A program made the translations under genes and the position numbers. A model generated the notes under the pieces. It did no database searches. It was not told the origin of the DNA and saw nothing but the letters and a program-made list of their open reading frames with translations. From the NCBI RefSeq assembly GCF_018499875.1, contig NZ_JAHBAY010000005.1, positions 62,001 through 126,000 of the forward strand: a stretch of 64,000 nucleotides of DNA, given 5' to 3'. Below, in pieces: positions 43,784 to 52,046 of the stretch (positions are counted from its first letter, which is position 1; each line of letters starts with the position of its first letter). This DNA comes from Kineosporia corallincola. Its GTDB lineage: Bacteria; Actinomycetota; Actinomycetes; Actinomycetales; Kineosporiaceae.

Positions 43784-45922
43784 TCAGAGGTCGGCGATGT
43801 CCACCGTGATCTCACTGTTCGCCCGCCCGACGCAGGTCAGCACGTATCCGTCCGCCTTCTGCGCCTCGCTCAGGCAGTTCGGCTCGCTCATCCGCACCCG
43901 CCCACCCAGCAGTTTCACCACGCACTCGCCGCAGTTGCCGACGGTGCAGGAATACGGCATCGGCAGGCCCGCCGCCAGACCGGCGTCCAGAACTGTTTCG
44001 CCGGAGGGTATCTCGGCCGATCCGATGTCGGCTCCGGCGTCGACCACCCGCATCCGGTGGGTCAGCCCGGTGCCGGGGACGGCGTCGTCCACCGCACCAC
44101 TGAAACTCTCCGTCCGGATCCGCTCGTCCGGCACCCCGCCGTCGAGCAGTGCCTGCCGGCAGACGTCCATCATCGGGCCCGGGCCGCACAGGTGGTACCG
44201 CGCGTCGGCGGAAGGCCTCACCCGGGCCAGCCAGTGCCTCAGCGACTCGCCGGTGATCCGGCCGGTGCGCCCTGCCCAGTCGGCGCCCGGACGGGTCAGC
44301 TGGTGCGTCACGTCGAGCCGGCCCGCGTTCTCCCGGGTCAGCCGGGCCAGTTCGGCGGAGAAGATCAGCGCCTGCTCGTCGCGGTCGCCGTGCAGCAGAA
44401 GCATCCGGGCGCCGTCGCCGGTGGCCGTGCGGGCGCGGATGGCGCTCATCATCGGCGTCACGCCGCTGCCGGCGGCGATCATCACGACGTCGCCGTCACC
44501 CGCCGGGCCGAACAGACTGCCGAAGGGACCCCGGACCTCGAAGACGTCTCCTGGTCGCACCTTTTCGTTGACGTGGGTGGAGAAGACGCCCGCCCGGCGG
44601 ACGGTGATCTCCAGTTCGCCCGAGCCCGGCGCACCGGACGCCGAGTAGGCCCGCCGCAGCACGCGCCCATCCACCTCGGTGGACACCGTGAAGAACTGGC
44701 CGGGAGCGAAATCGACTGCGGCGCCGTCACTCAGCACCAGGGTGACGGCGTCCGGCGTCTCCCGGCGCACGGCGAGCACTTCCAGCCGGCGCACGAGTCC
44801 TGAGGGACGCCGGGAGGGCGCCGGTTCGGCGGTGGCCGTGTACCCCTCCTTCTCCAGCGCCGATCCGGTCTGCCGGCCCATGAGCCGGCGGGTCAGGTTC
44901 GGGTGGCGGCGCAGCAGGGCCGCGAGCGCGCGGATCAGCGGCCCGCCCCGCACGGCCGGGTTGGCGGCCAGGTGCCCGGCGGCCAGGACGTTCAGGTCGG
45001 GGATGCTGTTCTGGTCGACGTGCGCGGTCTGGTCCCACAGCCGGGCGCGGCGGACCGCTGGGCTGTCGTCGAGCACGGCCTGCTCCACCCGGACCAGCAG
45101 GGCCGCGTGCGGCGCCATGCCGCGCAGGGCCATGCCGGCCAGCAGGTCCGGGTCGGTGGTGACGGTGGCGCGGCCGGTCACGTTCAGCACCTGATCGCGG
45201 CCGGGAACCAGCACGGTCAGGGCGATCCGGTCGTCGCGCAGCAGGTTGTGCAGGGTGTCGGCGCGGCGGTTGCCCCGGCGGTCGGGGATCGCGAGGGTGT
45301 GCCCGTCGAGCACCTGGACGAATCCCGGGCGGTCGCCGCGCGGGCTGGTGTCACTGTCGGTGGGCGCGTTTCCGCTGGTGCAGAGCAGGAACGGCGCGAC
45401 GGCCAGGAAGTCCCGGACGGCAGGGTCTTTCAGCGACCCTTCGGCGATGCCTTCCCGGGGTGCGGCCCGGCCGGCCGCCGGCTGCCACAGCCGGGCGCGG
45501 CCGACGGCGCGGGCGCAGTGCACGAACATCTCCTCCACCTGCACCACGGCGCGCGTGCCGTCGCGCTTCAGCATTCTGCCGTTGAGCCGGAGGGTCTCGC
45601 TGACGCCGGGGAAGAGGAAGACGAACGAGACGCCGCTCCCCGTGGCGGGCTCCGGCTGCCCGGCGGGCAGCTGGAGCGCGATGCGCTGCGGGGAGAGCAC
45701 CTGGAGGAACCCGGGCCCGTCGCCCACCAGCGTGCCGCGCCGGGTGCCACCGGCGTCCTGGTAGCCGAAACCCGCGATCGGGGAACACATCAGCACCGGG
45801 GCGGTGGCGCGGTCGACGTGGTCGATCTGTTTCATCATGACGGCGGACACCGGGCGGCCCAGCAGGTCTTCGATCTCCTGGTCGGTGGTCAGTGCCGCGC
45901 GGACGGCGTCGGCGACGGTCAT
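43784..45922 (-). CDS. Pyridoxamine-phosphate-oxidase-like / FNR / ferredoxin fusion oxidoreductase
   Basis: A 712-residue multidomain flavo-iron-sulfur protein. Residues about 20-330 contain two split-barrel PNPOx-like segments (APVLMCSPIAGFGYQD; PFLLCTSGNAPTDSDTSPRG). Residues about 375-610 are a ferredoxin-NADP reductase module (GQFFTVSTEV, RRAYSASGAPGSGELEI, IAAGSGVTPMMSAIRA, HLCGPGPMMDVCRQALLDGG). Residues about 625-712 are a plant-type 2Fe-2S ferredoxin (SCTVGNCGECVVK, then CVGRA). It should move electrons from NAD(P)H through FAD and the cluster to a partner. Its gene lies 53 bp after the siderophore-interacting protein gene in the same direction. Confidence 0.9.
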   Translation of the reverse strand: MTVADAVRAALTTDQEIEDLLGRPVSAVMMKQIDHVDRATAPVLMCSPIAGFGYQDAGGTRRGTLVGDGPGFLQVLSPQRIALQLPAGQPEPATGSGVSFVFLFPGVSETLRLNGRMLKRDGTRAVVQVEEMFVHCARAVGRARLWQPAAGRAAPREGIAEGSLKDPAVRDFLAVAPFLLCTSGNAPTDSDTSPRGDRPGFVQVLDGHTLAIPDRRGNRRADTLHNLLRDDRIALTVLVPGRDQVLNVTGRATVTTDPDLLAGMALRGMAPHAALLVRVEQAVLDDSPAVRRARLWDQTAHVDQNSIPDLNVLAAGHLAANPAVRGGPLIRALAALLRRHPNLTRRLMGRQTGSALEKEGYTATAEPAPSRRPSGLVRRLEVLAVRRETPDAVTLVLSDGAAVDFAPGQFFTVSTEVDGRVLRRAYSASGAPGSGELEITVRRAGVFSTHVNEKVRPGDVFEVRGPFGSLFGPAGDGDVVMIAAGSGVTPMMSAIRARTATGDGARMLLLHGDRDEQALIFSAELARLTRENAGRLDVTHQLTRPGADWAGRTGRITGESLRHWLARVRPSADARYHLCGPGPMMDVCRQALLDGGVPDERIRTESFSGAVDDAVPGTGLTHRMRVVDAGADIGSAEIPSGETVLDAGLAAGLPMPYSCTVGNCGECVVKLLGGRVRMSEPNCLSEAQKADGYVLTCVGRANSEITVDIADL

Positions 45923-45975
45923 GCTGGTCCTCTCCTCGGTCCAGGCCTCTTCCGGTCCAGTTCTCAGTCCGGTTC

Positions 45976-46695
45976 TCAGTCCAGGCCCGTGCGGCCGGGG
46001 GTCCAGAAGGGTTTGGTCAGCACGTTGCGGCGGGGCCAGCCCCTCTCCTGCACGAGGTGACGGCGCACCATCTGGACGGTGCGGGCCTCACCGGCCAGGT
46101 AGGCCCGGCCCGGTTCCTCCGGCAGGGTCAGGGCACGCACGGCGTCCACCAGCCCCTCGGACGACGCGGCCGGCCTCCCGGCGCGGAAGACCCAGTCGAT
46201 GTCGCCCTTTTCCCGCCCCAGGTCCAGCTGGTCGTCCGGGCCGCCGGTCTCCAGCCGGGCGAAGACCGGGGCGTCGTCCGGCAGGGCCCGCAGCATGGGG
46301 CCGAAAGCCACCTGCGCCGTCTCCTCCCCGGCGAACAGGTGATAGGCGGCCGGCGCGGTGACGAAGGTGCCCTGCGGTTTGATCAGCATCACGTCCTGGC
46401 CGGGCGCGACCGTGCGCGACCAGGCGGCACCGGGCCCGTCGCCGTGATCCATCATGATCAGCCGCATGTCCTGGCCGTCGTAGTCCCACACGCTGTAGGT
46501 GCGCAGCGCGCCGACGAGCCAGTCGACGGCGGCCGGGCTGTCGGCCACTTGGAGGCGCACCTGCTGGCCGGGCACCCAGGCGAGCCCGCTCAGCCCCGGG
46601 CCCGACAGCGTGACCTGACGCAGACGCGGCGTCCTCTGCTCGACGGATCGCACCTGGGCCTGCACCAGCAGGCGGTCGGCCAGACGTCGTCTCAC
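45976..46695 (-). CDS. Siderophore-interacting protein (FAD-dependent ferric-siderophore reductase family)
   Basis: A 239-residue SIP family protein with an FAD-binding domain (PGQQVRLQVADSPAAVDWLV, LRTYSVWDYDGQDMRLIMMD) and a C-terminal NAD(P)H-type domain (AGEETAQVAFGPMLRALPDD; YLAGEARTVQMVRRHLVQER). The family reduces ferric siderophores to release iron. GTG 46695 follows GAGGAG with good spacing, so the upstream 40 codons are rejected. It is the first gene of a pair with the FNR-ferredoxin fusion and is divergent from an AraC regulator. Confidence 0.88.
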   Translation of the reverse strand: MRRRLADRLLVQAQVRSVEQRTPRLRQVTLSGPGLSGLAWVPGQQVRLQVADSPAAVDWLVGALRTYSVWDYDGQDMRLIMMDHGDGPGAAWSRTVAPGQDVMLIKPQGTFVTAPAAYHLFAGEETAQVAFGPMLRALPDDAPVFARLETGGPDDQLDLGREKGDIDWVFRAGRPAASSEGLVDAVRALTLPEEPGRAYLAGEARTVQMVRRHLVQERGWPRRNVLTKPFWTPGRTGLD

Positions 46696-46747
46696 CGTGT
46701 TCTCCTCGCGTTTCCTCAGGCTGTCCGGGCCCCCTCGACCCACCGTA

Positions 46748-46777
46748 GGATGGCTGCCCTGCGAATGGCGGCCATCC
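46748..46777. promoter_or_regulatory. Inverted repeat, candidate operator for AraC / SIP divergent promoters
   Basis: GGATGGCTGCC (46748-46758) and GGCGGCCATCC (46767-46777) form 11-bp arms with one mismatch and an 8-nt spacer, centred in the 141-bp gap between SIP (start 46695) and AraC (start 46837). Confidence 0.5.
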
Positions 46778-46836
46778 GATAACGCGCAGCGGCCAACCTG
46801 CTCCCGCCGCCTCACCGACGCGGAAGGATCCCGAGG

Positions 46837-47592
46837 ATGAACGAGCTGCCCGCCTCACCGATCCTGAGCATTCAGCGCGCCGAGACCTCGGTGATCAACA
46901 GTGCGCCCTCGCACCGCCATCCCGAGCCGGTGCTGGTGTGGACCGAGACCGCGACGCTCCAGGGCACGATGGGGTCGCGGGAGTGGCTGATCCCGCCCGG
47001 CTACGGGATCTGGGTGCCCGGCTTGGTCGAGCACGGCGAGGGCCACGTGCTGCGCGAAGGCGACCTGTCCATCATCCATTTCACCGCCGAGGGCTGCCCG
47101 ATCGACTGGGCCGAGCCGACCGGTGTCGTGGTCGGGCCGCTGCTGCGTGAGCTGCTGCGGCACCTGCACGGACTGGACCAGCACGACCCGAGCCGCCCCC
47201 TGGCCGAGGCCCTGATGTTCGAGCTGCTCACCCCGGTGGCCACGCACGACATCCAGGTCACGATGCCCTCCGACCCGCGGGTGCGGGCCGTGGCCGAGCA
47301 GCTCCTGACCGACCCCGCCGACCCCCGCGACCTGCCGGCCTGGGCCGACCACGTGCACACCAGCGTCCGCACGCTGTCCCGGTTGTTCCGCACCGAGACC
47401 GGGATGAGCTTCGCGGACTGGCGCACGCAGACCCGCATCCGGGCGGCCGTGCACCTGCTGGGCACGGGCAAGCCGGTGAGCGCCACCGCCCACGCCGTCG
47501 GCTACACCCGGCCGAGCGCGTTCATCAGCGCCTTCCGCCGGGTCACCGGGCACACGCCGGGCACCTACCGGCCGGAGCCGGTCCCCCGGTAG
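46837..47592 (+). CDS. AraC-family transcriptional regulator
   Basis: A 251-residue regulator with an N-terminal cupin-type ligand domain (RHPEPVLVWTE-like segment, then REWLIPPGYGIWVPGLVEHG) and a C-terminal double helix-turn-helix (SVRTLSRLFRTETGMSFADW, then AVGYTRPSAFISAFRRVTGH). It is divergent from the SIP / FNR-ferredoxin pair and probably regulates it through the inverted repeat between them. Confidence 0.9.
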   Translation: MNELPASPILSIQRAETSVINSAPSHRHPEPVLVWTETATLQGTMGSREWLIPPGYGIWVPGLVEHGEGHVLREGDLSIIHFTAEGCPIDWAEPTGVVVGPLLRELLRHLHGLDQHDPSRPLAEALMFELLTPVATHDIQVTMPSDPRVRAVAEQLLTDPADPRDLPAWADHVHTSVRTLSRLFRTETGMSFADWRTQTRIRAAVHLLGTGKPVSATAHAVGYTRPSAFISAFRRVTGHTPGTYRPEPVPR

Positions 47593-47619
47593 ACCCCTCA
47601 CCCGGGTCCCGTCACCCCG

Positions 47620-47686
47620 GCGCGCAACCGCCCCCAGCGCGCAACCACGTCGGCGCGCAGCCACCCCCAGCACGCAGCCACCGCCG
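47620..47686. repeat. Minisatellite, four units of 16-17 nt
   Basis: Imperfect tandem units based on GCGCGCAACCGCCCCCA at 47620, 47637, 47653 and 47670, in the gap between the AraC and serine-protease-homologue genes. Confidence 0.6.
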
Positions 47687-47706
47687 GGCATGCGGTCAAC
47701 CCCGGC

Positions 47707-47738
47707 GCACGGTCACGCCGAAGCACGGTCACGCCGAA
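47707..47738. repeat. Perfect 16-nt tandem duplication
   Basis: GCACGGTCACGCCGAA occurs twice, head to tail. Same intergenic gap as the preceding minisatellite. Confidence 0.65.
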
Positions 47739-47852
47739 GCCGTCCCCCGGCCACGAACGGCCGGTGACCCGATCGCGGCGTGCCGTGCGGGCGTCCTCAC
47801 CTCCCAGGCCCGATACTCGATCGTCGGCCGGCGCGCTCAACGGGGGTAAGAG

Positions 47853-48569
47853 ATGGTGGTAGGCGGCTTTTCGGTGACTCCGGGCGAGATCCCCTGGGCC
47901 CTGGCACTACGCCGCAACGGGATGCACGTGGGCACCGCGACGCTCCTCGCCACACCCGGCGGGTCCGAACTGCTCTCGCGCACCGTCCTGATCACGGCCC
48001 ACCAGGCCTCGACCCTGTCCCCGGCGGGCACCGAGGTGGACACCGCCACCAACATCATCCTGCCCGAGGCCGACGCCGTGCGGATACCGGTGGAACGATT
48101 CGTCACCCACCCCGGCTTCGACCCCGTCTCGCTGCGCGACGACATCGCCGTCGTGCACCTGAGAACCGGCCTGCCGGGCGGGATCCAGCTGCCCACGCCC
48201 AGCATCGCCCCGCTCGCCGGGACGACGGCCCGCGTCGCCGGCTGGGGCGCGCTGGGAGAGGACGGACCCAGCCCCAACGTGCTCCAGCAGGTGGACCTGA
48301 CCGTCCTGACCGACGCCGAGGCCGTCGACGCCTACGGTGACGACTTCGGCGACGGGATGCTGGCCGCCGGCGATCCCGGCGGGGGCAAGGGCACCTGGGA
48401 GGGGGACGACGGGAGCCCGCTGACCTACCGCTCCGCCGACGGGAACGAGTACCTGGCCGGTATCAGTTCCTGGCGCCGGGGGTGCGGACGGGCCGACCGG
48501 CCCGACGTGTTCACCCGGGTCAGCCACTATCTCGGCTTCATCGAGACCAACCGGGCCCCGTCGTCCTGA
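47853..48569 (+). CDS. Serine protease homologue (S1/trypsin fold), catalytic serine replaced
   Basis: A 238-residue trypsin-like domain. Met is followed directly by VVGGFSVTPGEIPWALALR, which mimics the mature N-terminus of trypsins, with no signal or pro-peptide. His50 (LITAHQA) and Asp97 (RDDIAVVHL) match the catalytic His and Asp. The GDSGGP motif reads GDDGSPL (residues 184-190), with Asp186 in the catalytic serine position. The disulfide cysteine after the active histidine is also absent. Probably an inactive protease homologue used for binding, or an enzyme with altered chemistry. ATG 47853 is the first usable start. Confidence 0.85.
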   Translation: MVVGGFSVTPGEIPWALALRRNGMHVGTATLLATPGGSELLSRTVLITAHQASTLSPAGTEVDTATNIILPEADAVRIPVERFVTHPGFDPVSLRDDIAVVHLRTGLPGGIQLPTPSIAPLAGTTARVAGWGALGEDGPSPNVLQQVDLTVLTDAEAVDAYGDDFGDGMLAAGDPGGGKGTWEGDDGSPLTYRSADGNEYLAGISSWRRGCGRADRPDVFTRVSHYLGFIETNRAPSS

Positions 48570-48578
48570 AAGCCCTTC

Positions 48579-49400
48579 CTACGCGGGCAGGATCGGTTCC
48601 TGGAGCTCCGTGACCCAGTCGGACGGGTCACCCGTGCCGTAGTTCAGGTACAGCTCGCGGGCGTACCCGGCCGACCGGTACCCGTGGGCCGCCAGCCAGA
48701 AGGCGAGTTGCTGCCCGGTGGCGACCACGTCGTCCATCGGCCCGTGGTGCACGATCGTCGCCGCCCGCTCCAGGCCGGGCAGGTCGACGACCTCGAAGTC
48801 GTACGCCGGGTCCGGCGCCACGTCGACCTGGCAGCCCGCGTGCACGATGACGCCCCCGTCCGGGGCGTCCTCGTACCAGGAGACGCCGGGCCCCGAGGGC
48901 CTCACCTCGGCGCCCTCGAGCCGGGCGAACAGCTGTTCGTACAGCGGCCCGATCACCGGGCTGATCGACTCCGGCCCGAAATCCGCTGCCGGCGCCGACA
49001 ACTGGGCCAGACGCGTGGCCGGGACCGGCTTGATCTGAACGTCCTCACTGGGCATGAAGCCCTCCTTCTCGATCATGGAGAGTCGCACCTCGACCTGGCC
49101 GAGCCGGGCGGTGTCCCGGCGCAGTTGCTCCTCGAGCTCGGACCGGCGCAGCCGCAGCATCCCCCGCAGCTCCCCGGTGCCGACCCTCTCGTCGAGGATC
49201 GAGCGCACCTGCTCCAGGGTGAGCCCCAGCTCCTTCAGCGCCACGATCCGGTTCAGCCGTGACAGCTGCCCGGCCTCGTAGGACCGGTACCCGGTGGCCG
49301 GGTCCACGGCCGCTGGCCGCAGCAGCCCGATCCGGTCGTAGTGCCGCAGCATCCGTACCGAGACCCGGCCGTGCCTGGCGAAATCTCCGATGGTGAACAT
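48579..49400 (-). CDS. MerR-family regulator with GyrI-like effector-binding domain
   Basis: A 273-residue protein. The N-terminal MerR winged helix reads FTIGDFARHGRVSVRMLRHY then DRIGLLRPAAVDPATGYRSY. A coiled linker (LRRSELEEQLRRDTARLGQV) leads to a GyrI/TipAS-like ligand domain (VSWYEDAPDGGVIVHAGCQV; YELYLNYG-type end). ATG 49400 is preferred over the frame's first codon at 49427. A textbook MerR promoter lies immediately upstream, suggesting autoregulation. Multidrug-binding regulators such as BltR/BmrR have this plan. Confidence 0.9.
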   Translation of the reverse strand: MFTIGDFARHGRVSVRMLRHYDRIGLLRPAAVDPATGYRSYEAGQLSRLNRIVALKELGLTLEQVRSILDERVGTGELRGMLRLRRSELEEQLRRDTARLGQVEVRLSMIEKEGFMPSEDVQIKPVPATRLAQLSAPAADFGPESISPVIGPLYEQLFARLEGAEVRPSGPGVSWYEDAPDGGVIVHAGCQVDVAPDPAYDFEVVDLPGLERAATIVHHGPMDDVVATGQQLAFWLAAHGYRSAGYARELYLNYGTGDPSDWVTELQEPILPA

Positions 49401-49410
49401 GACGACCTCA

Positions 49411-49441
49411 GGTCTACGGGGTGACACGGTGTCAGGGTCAA
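49411..49441 (-). promoter_or_regulatory. MerR-type promoter with 19-bp spacer and palindromic operator
   Basis: On the minus strand TTGACC (49436-49441) and TAGACC (49411-49416) are separated by 19 bp, as in MerR-controlled promoters. The spacer contains the palindrome TGACACGGTGTCA (49422-49434). The gene starts 10 nt after the -10 box. Confidence 0.65.
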
Positions 49442-49471
49442 CGGCTGGCCCTCAGGTGACGGTCTGCCGCG

Positions 49472-50010
49472 TCAGTCCGCCCCGCCGTCCGGGCTGATGA
49501 AGAAGTTGTCCCGGAACAGCCCGGTCGGGTCGTAACGCCGCTTCAGCTCCCGCAACCGGCCGAGGTGGGAGGGAGGGAAGGCCCGGCCGAGAACGTCGTC
49601 GCCCTGGTCGGTCTCGAAGCTGAGGTAGAGCCCCTGGAGATGGGGGACGATCCTCTCCCAGTACCGGTCGAGCCCGGACGCCCGGGTGCCCAGCGCGGCG
49701 ACCGAGAAGTTCGCCGAGCGCCACGCGTACGCCGTGGCCCCCGGGTCGACGTCGGACACCGCCCCGCCCACGGCCCGGATCTGGAAGAAGTACGAGGCCC
49801 CGGCGTCCAGCAGAGCAGCTGCCTCCCGGGCGAATTCGGGGGTGATGTGCTCGACCAGCCCCGAGTGCGAGTGCGGTTCGCCGCGCCCCTGCTGGGGCTG
49901 GTCACTGGTGAAGGCCCCGATCACGTCCTCGTAGGTGGCCAGGCCCACGGACTGGTCGGACAGCGGGGCGATGTCGGCGACGGGCTGGAGCCGGGCGACG
50001 ATCGTGTCGA
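49472..50010 (-). pseudogene. FAD-linked oxidase, C-terminal fragment (BBE domain)
   Basis: The frame from about 50010 to 49472 encodes only the C-terminal third of a berberine-bridge/6-hydroxynicotine-oxidase-type protein (ARLQPVADIAPLSDQSVGLA; ALLDAGASYFFQIRAVGG; YWERIVPHLQGLYLSFET; LKRRYDPTGLFRDNFFI). The FAD-binding PCMH domain and most of the substrate domain are missing. Upstream the frame becomes antisense to an HxlR-type gene. The break at about 50000 marks a deletion or rearrangement joining two truncated genes tail-out. Confidence 0.75.
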
Positions 50011-50291
50011 TCGTGGAGTTCGTGGGCCGCCGCTGGACCAGCGGCATCATGCTGGCCCTGGGCCGCGGCGCCACCCGCTTCAGCGAGATCGAGGCCGTGG
50101 TCGAGGGGCTCGCCGCCCGCATGCTCGCGCTGCGCCTGCGGGAACTGGAGCACCGGCACCTGGTCGAGCGCACCGTGGCACCGACCACACCGGTCTCGGT
50201 AACCTACACGCTCACCCCGCGGGGCCAGGAGCTGCTCACGATGTTGCACGGACTCGCCGTCTGGGGCGAACGCTGGGAGTCGGGCCGCTGA
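50004..50291 (+). CDS. HxlR-family helix-turn-helix protein, N-terminus truncated
   Basis: About 95 residues of an HxlR winged helix: IVEFVGRRWTSGIMLALGRG, TRFSEIEAVVEGLAARMLAL, RLRELEHRHLVERTVAPTTP and VSVTYTLTPRGQELLTMLHG. HxlR proteins normally start 10-20 residues earlier, often with a CP motif; here that part is replaced by sequence antisense to the FAD-oxidase fragment. GTG 50004 or ATG 49971 could serve as starts, so it may still be made. I place it as a probably expressed but rearranged regulator. Confidence 0.6.
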   Translation: MSIVEFVGRRWTSGIMLALGRGATRFSEIEAVVEGLAARMLALRLRELEHRHLVERTVAPTTPVSVTYTLTPRGQELLTMLHGLAVWGERWESGR

Positions 50292-50435
50292 GCCGGTCCT
50301 CGGCCGCGCGGCCTCTTCGCCCAGGTCATCCTCTGGTCGGATCCAGCACGATCGTTCCCCGGCGGGATGCGCCGCAGGTCGTCGGCCCCCTAGCGTGGGC
50401 CCGGCCCGTGACGCAGCAACGAGGAGCTAGGCAAC

Positions 50436-52046
50436 GTGAGCACACCGACGAGAACCACCCTGGTGATCGCGGCCCTGGCCGCCGTCACCATGGCCGGCAC
50501 CGGCCTGGCCCACGGGGTGAACGGCGGCGGGACGGCCACCAGAAGCAGCAGCCTGGGCAGCACCACGAGCAGCACCACGAGCAACAGTCTGGGCAGCACG
50601 GTGAGCAGCAACGCGAGCGCGCAGGTGAGTGCCGCGGACATCGCGGCCGCGCGGTGGAAACCGTGCACGGACGCCCCGAAGGTGGACTGCGCGAAGGTCA
50701 CCGTTCCGGTGGACTGGTCGAAACCGGACGGCGAGAAGATCAGGATCGCCCTGGCCCGGCGCGAGGCCACGAACCCGAAGACGCGGATCGGCTCGCTGCT
50801 GTACAACCCGGGCGGGCCGGGGGTGTCCGGGGTGGCCATGATCAAGGGCAGCGCGGCGTCGGCGTTCAGCAAGAAGGTGCGCTCGCGGTTCGACATCGTC
50901 GGGTTCGACCCGCGCGGCGTCGGGTCGAGCACGGCGGTGCGGTGCCCGGCGGGTGGGGCCCGGGAGCGGGTGCTCACCGAGAAGGTCACCGACACGCTGT
51001 TCGCCGGAAAGGGCCTGTCGGGCAAGAAGCTCCGGCAGATCCGGGCCGCCAACCGCAAGGACGGGCAGACCTGCCGTGAGCTCAGCGGCGCGGTCGCCGA
51101 TCACCTCGATTCGCTCAGCGTGGCCCGCGACATGGACGGGATCCGCTCGGCCTTGGGCGACGACAAGCTGACGTTCTACGGCCTGTCGTACGGCACGCTG
51201 CTGGGCCAGCAGTACGCGACGCTGTTCCCGGGGCGGGTGCGGGCGCTGCTGCTCGACAGCAACCTGGACCACAGCCTGTCCGGGACCGGGTTCCTGGTCA
51301 GCCAGGCCGCGGCGGTGCAGGACAGTTTCGACCAGTACGTGGCCTGGTGCGACCGCAGCTCGACGTGCACCCTGCACCGGCAGGGGGCGCGGGCAGTGTT
51401 CACGAAGCTGCGGCTGCGGGCGCAGCGGGGCAGGCTGCGTGACCCGGACACCGGCGAGAAGGTCGGCGTCTCCATGCTGATCGACACCACGCAGACGTTC
51501 CTGTCCGGGCCGGACTGGACGTCGCTGTCCAGCTGGTACTCCGGGCTGCTGAGCGGCCGGGTGGTCGGTGACTCCGAGCACCTGCGGACCGCGTCATACG
51601 GCAGGGACCCGGGCGAGAAGAGCGCCGACGGCATCTTCTGCTCGGACTGGCGCACGCAGTTCACCGGTGCGGCTCAGCTGCGCACCACGGTGAAACGGAT
51701 GAGGGCTGTGGCCCCGGACATGCGGATGTCGAGCATGGCGATGGGCACGGTGCTGGGCTGCCAGGGCTGGCCGACGGCGGTGCGGGCCCCGCAGGCGAAG
51801 CTGAAGTGGGCCGGCGTGCCGGCGGTGCTGCTCGTCAACAGCCTGCACGATCCGGCCACGCCGTACTCCGGGGCGCGGGACGTGGCCCGGCAGTCCGGCG
51901 CCCGGCTGCTCACCTACAACGGGTGGGGGCACGGCGTGATCGGGCGCAGGGGCACGGGCAGCTGCCTGCGTGACGCGGCCACGCTCTACCTGGTGAACCT
52001 GAAGGTCCCGGCGTCCGGCAGGCACTGCGCCGCGGCCAAGGTCTAG
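50436..52046 (+). CDS. Secreted alpha/beta hydrolase, tripeptidyl aminopeptidase (Tap/S33) family
   Basis: A 536-residue exported hydrolase. The N-terminus MSTPTRTTLVIAALAAVTMA is a signal peptide, followed by a Ser/Thr/Asn-rich low-complexity linker (about residues 35-62). The hydrolase has NPGGPGVSG (oxyanion), DPRGVGSS, nucleophile FYGLSYGTLLGQQ, acid HDPATPYSGA and His in GWGHGVIG, plus the C-terminal TAP-like domain. Related Streptomyces enzymes release tripeptides from extracellular proteins. GTG 50436 is followed by a normal signal peptide. Confidence 0.9.
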   Translation: MSTPTRTTLVIAALAAVTMAGTGLAHGVNGGGTATRSSSLGSTTSSTTSNSLGSTVSSNASAQVSAADIAAARWKPCTDAPKVDCAKVTVPVDWSKPDGEKIRIALARREATNPKTRIGSLLYNPGGPGVSGVAMIKGSAASAFSKKVRSRFDIVGFDPRGVGSSTAVRCPAGGARERVLTEKVTDTLFAGKGLSGKKLRQIRAANRKDGQTCRELSGAVADHLDSLSVARDMDGIRSALGDDKLTFYGLSYGTLLGQQYATLFPGRVRALLLDSNLDHSLSGTGFLVSQAAAVQDSFDQYVAWCDRSSTCTLHRQGARAVFTKLRLRAQRGRLRDPDTGEKVGVSMLIDTTQTFLSGPDWTSLSSWYSGLLSGRVVGDSEHLRTASYGRDPGEKSADGIFCSDWRTQFTGAAQLRTTVKRMRAVAPDMRMSSMAMGTVLGCQGWPTAVRAPQAKLKWAGVPAVLLVNSLHDPATPYSGARDVARQSGARLLTYNGWGHGVIGRRGTGSCLRDAATLYLVNLKVPASGRHCAAAKV

